Assembly (NCBI GenBank): GCA_964412015.1
Contig: CAYPMO010000002.1
Span: forward strand, 162,862-226,861
DNA: 64,000 nt
Reading direction: 5' to 3'
Source: SZUA-318 sp964412015
GTDB lineage: Bacteria > Gemmatimonadota > Gemmatimonadetes > Longimicrobiales > Gaopeijiaceae
Both the position numbers and the translations under genes were made by a program. The notes below the pieces were generated by a model. That model had not been told where the DNA came from, made no database searches, and was given only the letters and a program-made list of their open reading frames with translations. This document shows positions 9,170 through 17,429 of the stretch, one piece after another. Every line of letters begins with the position of its first letter. The stretch's first letter is position 1.

Positions 9170-10417
9170 TCAGGGACCGAGCGTTCCGATTGGGACCACC
9201 GCGATCCCGTCGGGACGGGTGTAGGCGAGTCCCGTCCCTGTGATGACTCCCAGCGCGCGAGGTGCGCCGCACTTCTCCGTATCGATGCGGCGGGCGAACC
9301 TCGTCAGGAGGTCCGCTCCCTCGTCCACGGCTCCGGAGCCGAGCTTGATCTCGAACGCCGCCCACCGGCCGTCGGCAGCCTCGACGACGGCATCCACCTC
9401 CAGGTCCGCGTTGTCCCTGTAATGCAGGACCTGCGCGTCGCAGGCCTGGGCGTAGACCCTCAGGTCGCGGACGACCAGGGACTCGAACAGGAATCCCAGG
9501 AGATTCAGGTCCTGAAGAAGCCGCTCCGGCGTGACCCTCAAGATGGCGACAGCCAAGGAGGGATCCACGAAGTGCCGCCGGGGTGAGGTCCTGACGCGGG
9601 ACCGCGACCGGAGGTGGGGCGCCCACGCCGGCTGGTCCTCCACGACCATCAGGCGCGTCAGGGCTTCGTAGTAGGCGCTCACCGTGCGCTTGGCCAGCGT
9701 CTCGTCGAGCTCACCCACATCGCGGGCGAGCGTCGCCAGGCTCGTCATGGTCGAGACGTTCCGAGCCAGGGAACGCATCAGCAGGAGCACCTTCTCGGGG
9801 TCGTGCGCGACGCCCTCCACCCGTTGGACGTCGGTGCGGCGGATCTCGTCCACGTACGCACGGACCGCCCTCAAGGCCTGGGGTACCGGCTGGTCCAGAA
9901 GGCCGGGCCACCCTCCCACCGCGATCCGCTCGGCGAGGTCCGGTACTGTCATGCCCGTGTCGGGTACACGCGGCGACGTTCCGCCCAGCAGCGCCGACAG
10001 CGACACCTGGCCCGTCGAGTGGCCGCTCTCGTACAGCGACATGGGCCGCATGCGCAGCCGGGCCAGGCGGCCGGCCCCGGTGTGGCGCGTCACGTCATCC
10101 GCAGGAATTGCCGAGCCCGTCAGAATGAACTGACCCGCGGCCCTCCGGTCGTCAACGGCGCGGCGCACGTGGTTCCACAACGAGGGAGCGAGCTGCCACT
10201 CGTCGAGGAGTCGGGGCAAGGCGCCTTCCAGAACCAGCGAGGGGTCGATGGACACGGCCTGGCGCGCGTTCAGGTCCACATCCAGGCGGACCTCGCTCGC
10301 GGCGACCTGCCGGGCGGTTTCCGTCTTCCCGCAGGCCTTGGGCCCCTCGATCACCACCCCACCGATGGACGAGAGCAGATCCTGGAGTTCACGGTCCACG
10401 ACACGCGGTCGGTACAT
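9170..10417 (-). CDS. AAA-family ATPase with DUF4143 domain
   Basis: About 415 residues. A P-loop EGPKACGKTET (GPKACGKT at about 25-32) and a Walker B-like region LPRLLDEWQ, then QFILTGSAIP, are characteristic of the AAA_14/DUF4143 family. The C-terminal half (FLFESLVVRDLRVYAQ, then LHYRDNADLEVDAVVE and FEIKLG) resembles the DUF4143 nuclease-like fold with its D-E-K pattern (DLEVDAVV, FEIKLG). I chose the internal ATG giving MYRPRVVDREL, since family members start there; an upstream ATG would run through the 23 bp tandem repeats. These proteins are common cargo in mobile regions; their function is not established. It is convergent with the TonB receptor. Confidence 0.82.
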   Translation of the reverse strand: MYRPRVVDRELQDLLSSIGGVVIEGPKACGKTETARQVAASEVRLDVDLNARQAVSIDPSLVLEGALPRLLDEWQLAPSLWNHVRRAVDDRRAAGQFILTGSAIPADDVTRHTGAGRLARLRMRPMSLYESGHSTGQVSLSALLGGTSPRVPDTGMTVPDLAERIAVGGWPGLLDQPVPQALRAVRAYVDEIRRTDVQRVEGVAHDPEKVLLLMRSLARNVSTMTSLATLARDVGELDETLAKRTVSAYYEALTRLMVVEDQPAWAPHLRSRSRVRTSPRRHFVDPSLAVAILRVTPERLLQDLNLLGFLFESLVVRDLRVYAQACDAQVLHYRDNADLEVDAVVEAADGRWAAFEIKLGSGAVDEGADLLTRFARRIDTEKCGAPRALGVITGTGLAYTRPDGIAVVPIGTLGP

Positions 10418-10475
10418 GGCGCCCTCGGGGCGGCGGGGTCGGAATCTATCCGGACCTCCAACCTTATGTCGCCAG

Positions 10476-10550
10476 TGCCCCATTTGCAACGGCATTGCTG
10501 CCCCATCTGCAACGGTATCGTTGCCCCATTTGCAACGATTTCATTACCCC
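10476..10550. repeat. 23 bp tandem repeats upstream of the DUF4143 ATPase
   Basis: Three copies starting at 10476, 10499 and 10522 share TGCCCCAT(T/C)TGCAACG with an exact 23 bp period and a variable 6-7 base tail; a fourth copy survives only as TACCCC. They lie directly upstream of the ATPase start on its 5' side, so operator sites or iterons are the natural reading. Two turns of helix per repeat would place bound proteins on one face. Confidence 0.7.
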
Positions 10551-10614
10551 CTCCGCGCCCAGCGCTCCGTGGTGCGGGGCGCCAGTCCGGGCGCTGCCCG
10601 GGTGCCCGCCTAGC

Positions 10615-10746
10615 TTAGTTCACCACCAGCGCCGAGAACGGCCACACGTGGGCCTGCAAAGTGATGAGCAGGCCGACGAGGCACGCCAGCGCGATGGAGT
10701 GGAAGAAGACGTAGCGCAGGATGTCGCCCTTCGTGGCGGAACCACC
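10615..10746 (-). pseudogene. C-terminal remnant of an L-lactate permease
   Basis: Reading from about 10746 down to the TAA at 10617-10615 gives KGDILRYVFFHSIALACLVG followed by LLITLQAHVWPF, the characteristic last transmembrane segment of LctP/LldP lactate permeases (usual pattern HS-x-x-L-x-x-x-x-x-G-x-x-x-x-LQA). Only about 40 codons remain; upstream sequence does not continue the family. It is a fragment left by a deletion or an insertion junction inside the island. Confidence 0.6.
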
Positions 10747-10838
10747 GGGCCGCGGGCCCGCGGTGCAGCGCTCCAAGCAGGTGGGCGGAACGCAGGATTA
10801 CGAGGACGGTGCGGCCGGTGGCGGGGCAGGGCGGGGGA

Positions 10839-11441
10839 TCAGCCGCCGTCCAGATCGAGCACCCGCGCCAGCTCCGTAACGCTTACCTCAAGACGCAAGA
10901 ACCGACTTCCTTCAGGTCCACCAAGGCCCCTCGACGTGGATCGCTTCGCCGATGCCGTCCTGCCCGCGAGGTCATGATCGAGGGCGCGCGCACCAGAGTG
11001 CGCGGGTGTCACATCCCGGAGGTCGATGCCCCCGTAGACGCGCCCGGGCGACCCAGGAGCGCCCAGCGTGAAATACAGGCGTGCCCCGTCCGCGATCACC
11101 ACCCGGAGATCGGGCGCCTTCGGGTCCCGCAGACTGTCCGGAAGCTTGAAGTCGCGCAGCTCCTTCCCGACACTGCGCTCGAACGCGCGAAGCACGTGGA
11201 CGACGGCCCCGACGAACGCGACTCCGATTTCCAGCTCTCGGAGTCGTAACGCCACGGCGAACTCGAGGAGGTTGCGGTCGGAGAACCGGCGGCTGCTTCC
11301 CCGGCCCTTTGCGTCCTGGATATCGGGGTGCACCACCCCTTTCTCGCAAAGATAGATGAGCCGGTGCTGGGGCTCTCCGAGCAGGCGAGCCGCCTCGGTC
11401 AGGGTCCACTCCCTCGATTTCCTTGTCATGGTGATAGACAT
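10839..11441 (-). CDS. MerR-like helix-turn-helix regulator
   Basis: A 200-residue protein with an N-terminal winged-helix of MerR type: WTLTEAARLLGEPQHRLIYL, wing-like GRGSSRRFSDRNLLEFAVAL, then a helix LRELEIGVAFVGAVVHVLRAF that would form the dimer coil. The C-terminal half (DLRVVIADGARLYFTLG) is not one I can assign. Two ATGs are possible (11441 or 11429); neither has a good ribosome-binding site. A perfect inverted repeat lies over the first start, suggesting autoregulation. It is one of few intact cargo genes on the island. Confidence 0.7.
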   Translation of the reverse strand: MSITMTRKSREWTLTEAARLLGEPQHRLIYLCEKGVVHPDIQDAKGRGSSRRFSDRNLLEFAVALRLRELEIGVAFVGAVVHVLRAFERSVGKELRDFKLPDSLRDPKAPDLRVVIADGARLYFTLGAPGSPGRVYGGIDLRDVTPAHSGARALDHDLAGRTASAKRSTSRGLGGPEGSRFLRLEVSVTELARVLDLDGG

Positions 11442-11448
11442 CGTCTAT
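11434..11448. promoter_or_regulatory. Palindrome over the MerR-like gene start
   Basis: ATAGAC-ATC-GTCTAT is a perfect 6-3-6 inverted repeat whose centre is the start codon of the MerR-like gene (ATG at 11441-11439). The position suggests an autoregulatory operator. No flanking -35/-10 pair is convincing. Confidence 0.5.
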
Positions 11449-11692
11449 TCGGAGGAGGGCCGCGTCAAGGGCGGTTGCCCCTTCCCGGTGGCCTCCTGCA
11501 GCCACCGGAGGGCCTTGGCGACGGTCTTGTCGGTCACGCCCAGACGCCTCGCGATGGTCCGGTCGCTCAGGCCCAGCTCGCGGAGGTGGTGGGCCTTCGG
11601 CGCGACTTGTTGGTACGTGGGAGGGTCGAGGGTGTCCACGAGGGGCACTTCCAAGGGCAGCGCGGCCGCGGTTCGAATTCTTTGCGTTCGGG
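11445..11692 (-). pseudogene. Helix-turn-helix protein fragment
   Basis: The open frame continues to 11795, but its first ~35 codons come from the 213 bp repeat, so only the part below 11693 is native. That part contains AHHLRELGLSDRTIARRLGV followed by TDKTVAKALRWLQEATGK, a clear helix-turn-helix of the kind at the C-terminus of recombinases and transposases. The N-terminal part of the original protein is missing, cut by the repeat. Its right end abuts the MerR-like gene's upstream region. Confidence 0.45.
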
Positions 11693-11905
11693 TCCATGCC
11701 CTCACGACCTCAGCGTCGTGGGGGCATTTCGTTGTCGGGCATGGAGGGCGCGGGAGGAGAACCCGCGGCGGACTCGGCGAAGCCGAGGACGCCAACGCGG
11801 GTGCGAGCCGAGGAGCCCACCCGTCCTCGTCAGATCGACCTGCCTACCGACGAGACGGGCGAGGATCGGCCGCAGGCCGACCGCAGCCCACTCCCGCCGC
11901 CTCCA
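11693..11905 (+). repeat. 213 bp direct repeat, right copy
   Basis: Identical to 2741-2953 except at position 11714. It ends in the tmRNA core CCCGCCGCCTCCA (11893-11905), the probable attR of the ssrA island. A complete core precedes the left copy (in ssrA) but not this one, which begins at TCCATGCC after unrelated sequence. Confidence 0.85.
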
Positions 11906-11978
11906 TGCCCTCACGACCTCAGGGTCGTGGGGGCTTCTCGTTGTCGGGCATGGAGGGCGCGGGAGGAGAACCCGCGGC
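11893..11978 (+). repeat. Third, partial copy of the ssrA-downstream repeat
   Basis: From the core at 11893 to CCCGCGGC at 11978 the sequence matches the start of the other two copies (2732-2817), with two nearby differences (GCTTCTCG against GCATTTCG). After 11978 it diverges. This is most simply the native downstream flank of ssrA, displaced by the island. The 200 bases that follow (11979-12175) contain nothing I can assign. Confidence 0.7.
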
Positions 11979-12175
11979 CTCTGCCCGCCGACTCCGACGA
12001 CTGAGAACTGGATCTCACCCGCCAGGAGCGGGCATTCAGGCTTCGCCCCTCACCGCCCATCCGCTCATGGCCCCCGCCCCTACGGGCATTCTCCCGTTCC
12101 TCCAAACCACGCGCCCGTTCACCCTCAACCTCGCCCCGGACAACCCCTGTCGCTTGCCCCTCCTCAACCCGCAGC

Positions 12176-12661
12176 CTACCCGCTTTTACACAATTCTCGC
12201 GACACTACCTGGGGCGCGAGCACGCCGTGGTAGGGGTGGCGGTGCACACGGGCCGGGGGCACGAAGGCGGCGAGGCGCTCGAGGAGCTGTAGGGGGGATA
12301 GGACGAGCTCGGTGCGGCCGTCCGGTGTTGGCCTGGCGAATCGGTAGAGAAGTCGGGCCTGGGGGGATGCGAGAGAGGGGATGCCGGCGAGGGCATGGAG
12401 GCGTTCGAGGGCGAAGGGAAGCCGGGCACAGTATCGGATGAGCCGTTCGAGACCACCGCGGTCGTCGCCCTGGATGTGCACCGAAGCATCGACGCTGAAC
12501 CCGCCGGACCCCTGCCAGGTGAGCATGCCGTCGGCATCGCGTTCCTCAAGCAGACCCCGGGTGCGGAAGTGGCGCAGAACGCGGCGCTGGACGAGGTGCC
12601 GGAGGACGAGCCAGTCGTCGGGGGTGAGCCGGGTGGCCTCGTGGAAGCGCCCGGTGCCGTC
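12176..12661 (-). pseudogene. IS91-family transposase remnant
   Basis: Reading on the minus strand gives GRFHEATRLTPDDW, RRRVLRHFRTRGLLEE, DGMLTWQGSGGFSVDASVHI, ERLIRYCARLPFALERL and RVHRHPYHGVLAP, a run of motifs typical of the Y2 transposases of IS91-like elements (rolling-circle type). The N-terminal zinc region and the C-terminal end are missing, so it is inactive. Its upstream side joins directly to a truncated BNR-repeat gene at about 12662, suggesting that the element, or a deletion it caused, destroyed that gene. Confidence 0.75.
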
Positions 12662-12662
12662 G

Positions 12663-12971
12663 GACGTTGGACGTCGACGGCGCCACGGCGATGGCGCCCA
12701 CCGACCCGGTGTGGAAGGACCCGTCGGAGATGTTGGACCAGTTCAGCCCCCCGTCCTCGGTCTTCCACACCCCACCGCCGGCGGTGCCCTGGTAGAACGT
12801 GAAGTCGTGGTCCGGGTCACCGGCCACGGCGAGAACGCGCCCGCCCCGGGTGGGACCCACGTTCCTCCACGTCACCATGTCCAGGTGGGAGAAGTCCACG
12901 GACTGGACCTGGAGGGACCAAGGCGCGACGACGAGAAGAACCAACAAAGTGAAGGGAGTGCGACCACGCAT
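12663..12971 (-). pseudogene. Truncated N-terminus of a BNR-repeat secreted hydrolase
   Basis: An ATG at 12971 opens a signal peptide (TLLVLLVVAPWSLQ) followed by DMVTWRNVGPTRGGRVLAVA, FYQGTAGGGVWKTEDGGLNW and TGSVGAIAVAPS. This parallels residues ~40-110 of the intact 1047-residue protein at 50.0 kb (GGRSTAVAG, GATGGGLWKTTDGGQNW, SSVGAVAV). After VAPSTSNV the frame runs into the IS91 remnant. About 100 of an expected ~1000 residues remain. Confidence 0.75.
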
Positions 12972-13127
12972 GGGGACCAGCTCCGTGGCGAAGGACCGGC
13001 GGTGCGCCGTTCAAGCACGGGGATGGTGGGGGGGGACGGGAAGGCGGTCGCAAGGACGTGACGGGCCCGCCGGGGCGCACCGCCCCACGTGTCCCGGGGG
13101 ATCCCGGCCAGGGAACGAACCTCCCCG

Positions 13128-13649
13128 TCAGTGCTGCAGCATCAGCTTCAGGGCTTTCGAGCTTGTGTAGACTTCCTGGCAGTACGCCAGGCACCACTGG
13201 TCATCCCACGTGCCCTCCATCATATCCCCGAGAAAGTCGAAGAGGCCCACGGTCCGACCGCTGGACTCCGCCACGGTCAACTTGTCGCCCGAAATGGTGC
13301 CCTTGAGGAACATGGGCGACACATCGGGCACGTACCCCGTCGGATTACACTGCGAGCTGGTCGCCGCGAAGTTCGTCCCGACGTAGGTCCACTGAATGTC
13401 CACCGTGGCCTCCCCCGCCTCGGTGATGACCACGGTCACCATGCGGTCTTGCGTGGCCACGTCCTGGAGACTCACCGAGCAGAAGTCGGTCTTGATGTAG
13501 TGCTTCACCGGAAACGTGGTCTTCCAGGTTCCCACGATCTCCCGGGCGGGCGTCAGGCCGGACACTCCGTCGTCCTCACTACATCCCGAAAGCAGGCCAC
13601 CGGCGAGGAGGGCGGCGCACAACAAGGCGGACGCCTTGTAGCTGTTCAT
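13128..13649 (-). CDS. Lipoprotein of unknown function
   Basis: A 173-residue lipoprotein starting at the ATG preceded by GGAGGAG (a longer frame from 13673 overlaps that site). The signal peptide SALLCAALLAGGLLSGC has a lipobox LSGC. The mature part (EIVGTWKTTF, VTVVITEAGEATVDIQW, DKLTVAESSGR, GTWDDQWCLAYCQ) has the look of a lipocalin-like or 'GTW' beta-barrel domain with two Cys pairs, but I cannot name the family. It stands alone between the BNR remnant and the carbamate kinase fragment. Confidence 0.7.
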   Translation of the reverse strand: MNSYKASALLCAALLAGGLLSGCSEDDGVSGLTPAREIVGTWKTTFPVKHYIKTDFCSVSLQDVATQDRMVTVVITEAGEATVDIQWTYVGTNFAATSSQCNPTGYVPDVSPMFLKGTISGDKLTVAESSGRTVGLFDFLGDMMEGTWDDQWCLAYCQEVYTSSKALKLMLQH

Positions 13650-13739
13650 GATCTCCTCCAAGAAGATCATCAACCACGGGCGACGTACTCACGGGTCGTC
13701 GCTTTCCGTGCATGAGAAATCGCATTTCCGCCATGCGTT

Positions 13740-14366
13740 TTCAACGGCATCCAGGTCGGGCTCCTGGATCTCCAGCAGGCAGCCAACGGCACCCTCCACT
13801 CGTACCCCTTCGACGTGTTGGGCGCCGAGACCGAGGGCATGATCGGGTACATGATCAAGGAGGAGCTGGGGAACGTGCTCCCCTTCGAGCGCCCCATCGC
13901 CACGCTCTTCACCATGATCGAGGTGGACCCGGCGGACCCGGCGTTCCAGAGCCCCACCAAGTTCATCGGCCCCACGTACCCGAAGATGGACGCCGACCGG
14001 CTGGCCGCAGAGAAGGGGTGGTTCTTCCGACAGGACGGCCTCCACTGGCGGTCGGAGGCGACGCTTCTCAGCGACTATACAGACGGATGGTGGCGGATGC
14101 TGATAGGGCTCGACGCCGAGGAGGAGAGGGCCGTGCTCGTTCTGCGGCTCACCTTCAAGGACGGCTACTTGCAGGAGGCCGTGGGCGTCTATGACGGCTC
14201 GGATCTATCATCGTTCGACGAGCGGATCCCCTACCTGGACGCGACCGGCCTCCACCTGCTCTCCATCAGCCTGCCCGGCACGAGGCCGCGGGGGGGCGGT
14301 GTGCGGATTCCGGGGTCGGCACCCGGGCTGAAGCTCACCGGCGGGCCCGCTCGGGTGCTACCTTGA
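13740..14366 (+). pseudogene. Carbamate kinase internal fragment fused to unknown sequence
   Basis: From about 13740 one frame reads FNGIQVGLLDLQQAANGTLHSYPFDVLGAETEGMIGYMI-type segments, then ELGNVLPFERP, FTMIEVDPADPAFQ, SPTKFIGPTYPK and DADRLAAEKGWFF, the middle third of ArcC-type carbamate kinases. Both the N-terminal ATP-binding start and the C-terminal half are missing, and after HWR (about 14047) the frame continues for ~105 codons with unrelated sequence (LLSDYTDGWWRMLIGLDAEE) that I cannot assign. The gene cannot make an active kinase. Confidence 0.7.
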
Positions 14367-14505
14367 AACAGGGGACCGGCTCCCGTCGGTCCCGATCTCC
14401 CCCCCTGGGGTCCCACCCTCCCGGGATCCGATGCTGGAACAACGCATGCCGGGCTCACGCCCGGTGGGCCCTGGCGCGCTTGGATCGGTGGCAAGGAGGA
14501 TGGCA

Positions 14506-16764
14506 ATGACGGGTTCGCTGTGGCAGCGCTCTCTCTTGACCCTGCTCGTCCTCGCTGCGGCGACGGCCTGCGGGGGCGACTCCCCGTCGGACCCGGGAGA
14601 CGGGTCGGGGAACGGGCCCGACCTCACGCCGGCCAGCCTCGCGGTCACGGCGGGGGGCGGCGAGACCGTGCGCGTGGGCTCGGCGGTGGCCACCGCTCCC
14701 GCCGTCACTGTGAAGAACGCCGCGGGCACACCCCTCTCCGGGGTGGGCGTGACGTTCACTGTGGAGGCCGGGGGCGGGAGCGTCACGGGCGCAGCGGCGG
14801 TGAGCGACGCGAGCGGCGTGGCGCGGGTGGGGTCGTGGACGCTGGGCACCGCCGCCGGGGAGAACCGCCTGCGCGCGTCGGTGACGAGCAATTCCGCCGT
14901 CTCGACGACGATCTCGGCCACGGCGCGCCTCCCGCACTGGACGGTCATGGTGTACATGGCCGCCGACAACAACCTGTCCGTGCCGGGGATCCTCGACATC
15001 GACGAGCTGGAGGCGGCGGGGACGAACCCCGAGGTGCAGGTCCTCGTCCAGGCCGAGTTCAACCCCACCCAGCTCTCCCTCCTGGGGTGCACGGCGGCGT
15101 GCTTCAACCGCCCCAACTTCAACACCTTCCGATATCGCCTCACCGGAGCCGGGTCCGCGGTGAACGGTCCGAACGGCACCGTCACCGACCTGGGGAACCG
15201 GGACATGACCAGCCCGGCGCAGCTCACCGAGTTCGTCAACTGGGCGAAGCAGACCGCCCCCGCCGAGCACTACATCCTGGTGCTCTGGAACCACGGCGGC
15301 GGCTACACCGGCCTCCTCCAGGACGAGACGTCGGCGGGGAGCGGCCTCATGTCGCTGGGAGGCCTGCGCACGGCGCTGGAGTCGGTGGGCACCCTCGACG
15401 TCATCGATTTCGACATGTGCCTGATGGGGGGCTACGAGACCCTCTACAGCGTCCGTGACCTCGCCAGGTACGCCGTGTTCTCGGAGGAGGTGGTCCCGGG
15501 GGCGGGCAATCCCTACGACACCTGGCTGGAGGCGATGCATGCGCGCGCGTCCGCGGACCCGGCGACGGTGGCGGCGGCGCTCGTGGACGCGTTCGACGCC
15601 TCGTACCAGGGCCAGCGCGCGTCCACCACCCGGTCGGCGTACGCGCTTTCGGCCTACGCCGACTTCGAGACGTCGCTGGGCGCCCTCGCCAACGCCCTGA
15701 CGACGAACCTCACCTCGCTCCGGCCCGCTGTGAGCGCCGCCCTGGGCAACGCCCAGAAATACGAGGTGCCCGAGCTGACGGATTTCGTCACGTTCCTCGA
15801 TTCCCTCCGCGTGCGCGTGAGCGACGCCACGATCCGCTCGGCCATCGACGACGCCCGGGCCAAGGCCTCCGACGGACAGTTCCGGCTGCGCAACAAGGCG
15901 CGCAACGGGACTGACGTGGCCTTGGGGAGCGCGCCGAACGTCGCTCGCTCCACGGGCCTCCACGTCGTCTTGCCCAGCGGTGTCGGCCAAGACCGGTTCG
16001 CCAGCAGCGGGCCCCGCAGCTTCGCCGCCTACCAGGCGCTCCTCCCCGACTGCCCCTGGACGAGCTTCCTCCAGGCGTGGGTCTCGTCCGGCACCACCAC
16101 CGCCTACACCGACCAGGGGAACAGTCCCTTCCAGGGCTTCCTGGTGTGGGACAGCGCGTCGGTGCGCCTCAAGGCCGACGTGGACCTGTGGGTGCTGGAG
16201 CCCAGCGGGGACCTGTACATCCCCTGGCTCGGGACGGTCACCCCCAACGGCACGCTCACGGGCGACTCGTGGGACAGTGGCGCCTGGTACGAGGGCTACC
16301 TGACGAACCGCCACGTCCAGAACGGGCGCTACCGGTTCTACGCGAACCTCTACGCCGATCCCTCGGACCACCAGCCCATCTGGGATGTCCAGTACCGCTA
16401 TGGGCTGTCGGGGCAGCTCCAATCCCTGTACGCGCCGAACTACCGGTCCCTGTCCCTGGAGACCTCGTGGCTGGACGACGCGAGCCCGACCTTCGCCGAG
16501 ATCGAGTCGGGCGCCTACACGGACCTCAAGTACGCCGCGTACTTGGACGTAGGCGCCGGCGCCCAGGCGCCGGGGGCGTTGGGGATCCCCGAGGCGCCGC
16601 GGGCCGCCGGGCCATCGCCCCACGCGGCCGCGCCGCCGTCGGAGGTGACGCCGGCGCAGATGGACGCCGTGCGGCGGGCGCTGGCCGAGCGGAAGCGGGA
16701 AGGGGCCCGCGCCGGCGTGCGGGGTGGGGGAGCTCCAGCGGGACTTCTGGAGGTGGTGCGATGA
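14506..16764 (+). CDS. Clostripain-family (C11) cysteine protease lipoprotein
   Basis: A 752-residue lipoprotein; the ATG at 14506 follows AAGGAGG (14493-14499) at good spacing and beats upstream in-frame ATGs. The signal peptide ends in lipobox ATAC. Residues ~30-135 form a Big-1/invasin-type Ig domain (NAAGTPLSGVGVTFTVEAGG). The protease domain starts at HWTVMVYMAADNNL and has the C11 dyad: His263 in LVLWNHGGGY and Cys305 in DFDMCLMGGYETLY. A C-terminal beta domain follows (FLVWDSASVRLKADVDLWVL), then a Pro/Ala/Arg-rich tail. Clostripains cleave after Arg, but specificity here is untested. The stop overlaps the next gene's start (ATGA). Confidence 0.88.
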   Translation: MTGSLWQRSLLTLLVLAAATACGGDSPSDPGDGSGNGPDLTPASLAVTAGGGETVRVGSAVATAPAVTVKNAAGTPLSGVGVTFTVEAGGGSVTGAAAVSDASGVARVGSWTLGTAAGENRLRASVTSNSAVSTTISATARLPHWTVMVYMAADNNLSVPGILDIDELEAAGTNPEVQVLVQAEFNPTQLSLLGCTAACFNRPNFNTFRYRLTGAGSAVNGPNGTVTDLGNRDMTSPAQLTEFVNWAKQTAPAEHYILVLWNHGGGYTGLLQDETSAGSGLMSLGGLRTALESVGTLDVIDFDMCLMGGYETLYSVRDLARYAVFSEEVVPGAGNPYDTWLEAMHARASADPATVAAALVDAFDASYQGQRASTTRSAYALSAYADFETSLGALANALTTNLTSLRPAVSAALGNAQKYEVPELTDFVTFLDSLRVRVSDATIRSAIDDARAKASDGQFRLRNKARNGTDVALGSAPNVARSTGLHVVLPSGVGQDRFASSGPRSFAAYQALLPDCPWTSFLQAWVSSGTTTAYTDQGNSPFQGFLVWDSASVRLKADVDLWVLEPSGDLYIPWLGTVTPNGTLTGDSWDSGAWYEGYLTNRHVQNGRYRFYANLYADPSDHQPIWDVQYRYGLSGQLQSLYAPNYRSLSLETSWLDDASPTFAEIESGAYTDLKYAAYLDVGAGAQAPGALGIPEAPRAAGPSPHAAAPPSEVTPAQMDAVRRALAERKREGARAGVRGGGAPAGLLEVVR

Positions 16765-17336
16765 GACGGCGTGCGGGATGGGCCGCCCTGGCGGCGGTGG
16801 CGGCGCTGGCGCAGGCGTGCGGAGGTCCGGCGCCGGGTGGCGACCAGCCGGCGGGGGACCCGGGAGCGGCCGAGGCGCCCGTGGACTCGGCGGCGACGGC
16901 CATCCCCGGGGACTCGCTGTCCGGAGGCGTGGCCGCCGGCGCTCCCGGAGACGTCCTCGCCCCTGGCGATTCGGCCCCGGGAGCGGGGAGCGTGCCCGAG
17001 GTGCCGACGGGGGAGAAGCCGCGCCTGGTGCCACTCCAGGAGATCCTCGCGGGAGGGGCCGAGCCGGGTGAGCGCGTGCGCGTGGAAGGCCTGTGCATCG
17101 GCTATTCCCGCGTGATGGCGGTGGGGCCCCAGCCACGGACGCGGAGCGACTGGCAGTTGGTCCAGGGAGAGGCGGCGGTCTGGGTTGCGGGACCCTACCC
17201 GGCGGGGTGCTCGGGTGCGGTCGCCGCCGAAACGCCCGGGACGTACACCTTCGTCGTCTCCGTGGATACACTGCCCGCGCTCGGCAGCGCGCTGCCGCGG
17301 CCCCGCGTCTACCTCATCCACGCGCCCCCGGGATAG
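16761..17336 (+). CDS. Lipoprotein, partner of the C11 protease gene
   Basis: A 191-residue lipoprotein whose ATG overlaps the protease stop. The signal peptide AALAAVAALAQACGG carries lipobox LAQAC, and a ~60-residue Gly/Ala/Pro linker follows. The folded part (LQEILAGGAEPGERVRVEGLCIGYSRV, then WQLVQGEAAVWVAGPYPAGC) has the spacing of a small OB-fold domain, with two Cys that could pair. I do not recognise a specific family. Translational coupling suggests it acts with the protease on the same membrane face. Confidence 0.75.
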   Translation: MRRRAGWAALAAVAALAQACGGPAPGGDQPAGDPGAAEAPVDSAATAIPGDSLSGGVAAGAPGDVLAPGDSAPGAGSVPEVPTGEKPRLVPLQEILAGGAEPGERVRVEGLCIGYSRVMAVGPQPRTRSDWQLVQGEAAVWVAGPYPAGCSGAVAAETPGTYTFVVSVDTLPALGSALPRPRVYLIHAPPG

Positions 17337-17429
17337 GGTCCGCCTCCAACCCTTGCGGGTCCTGCGTCGTCTGGGGAAGGACGGCGTTACAGTCTCGAGG
17401 GGGTCACACGTTCGCCCCGGGGGTGGAGG

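Larger units (their letters stand above)
2745..11905. mobile_element. Integrated island in the ssrA 3' end (about 9.2 kb)
   Basis: Left boundary: the tmRNA 3' end, core CCCGCCGCCTCCA at 2732-2744. Right boundary: an identical core at 11893-11905, after which the terminator sequence resumes (11906-11978) nearly as it reads after ssrA, as expected for attL and attR. The serine recombinase gene abuts the left end and points toward it, the usual position for the recombinase of a site-specific element. Cargo: PQQ-type lipoprotein, frameshifted TonB receptor, DUF4143 ATPase, MerR regulator, and fragments of a lactate permease and an HTH protein. The fragments suggest an old, decaying element. The boundaries are inferred from the repeats only. 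Confidence 0.7.

Noticed and set aside
14455..17271. 938-codon minus-strand frame opposite the C11 protease operon
   Set aside because: Low-complexity Arg/Gly/Pro/Val sequence without domains; the opposite strand has clear protease motifs and a lipobox.
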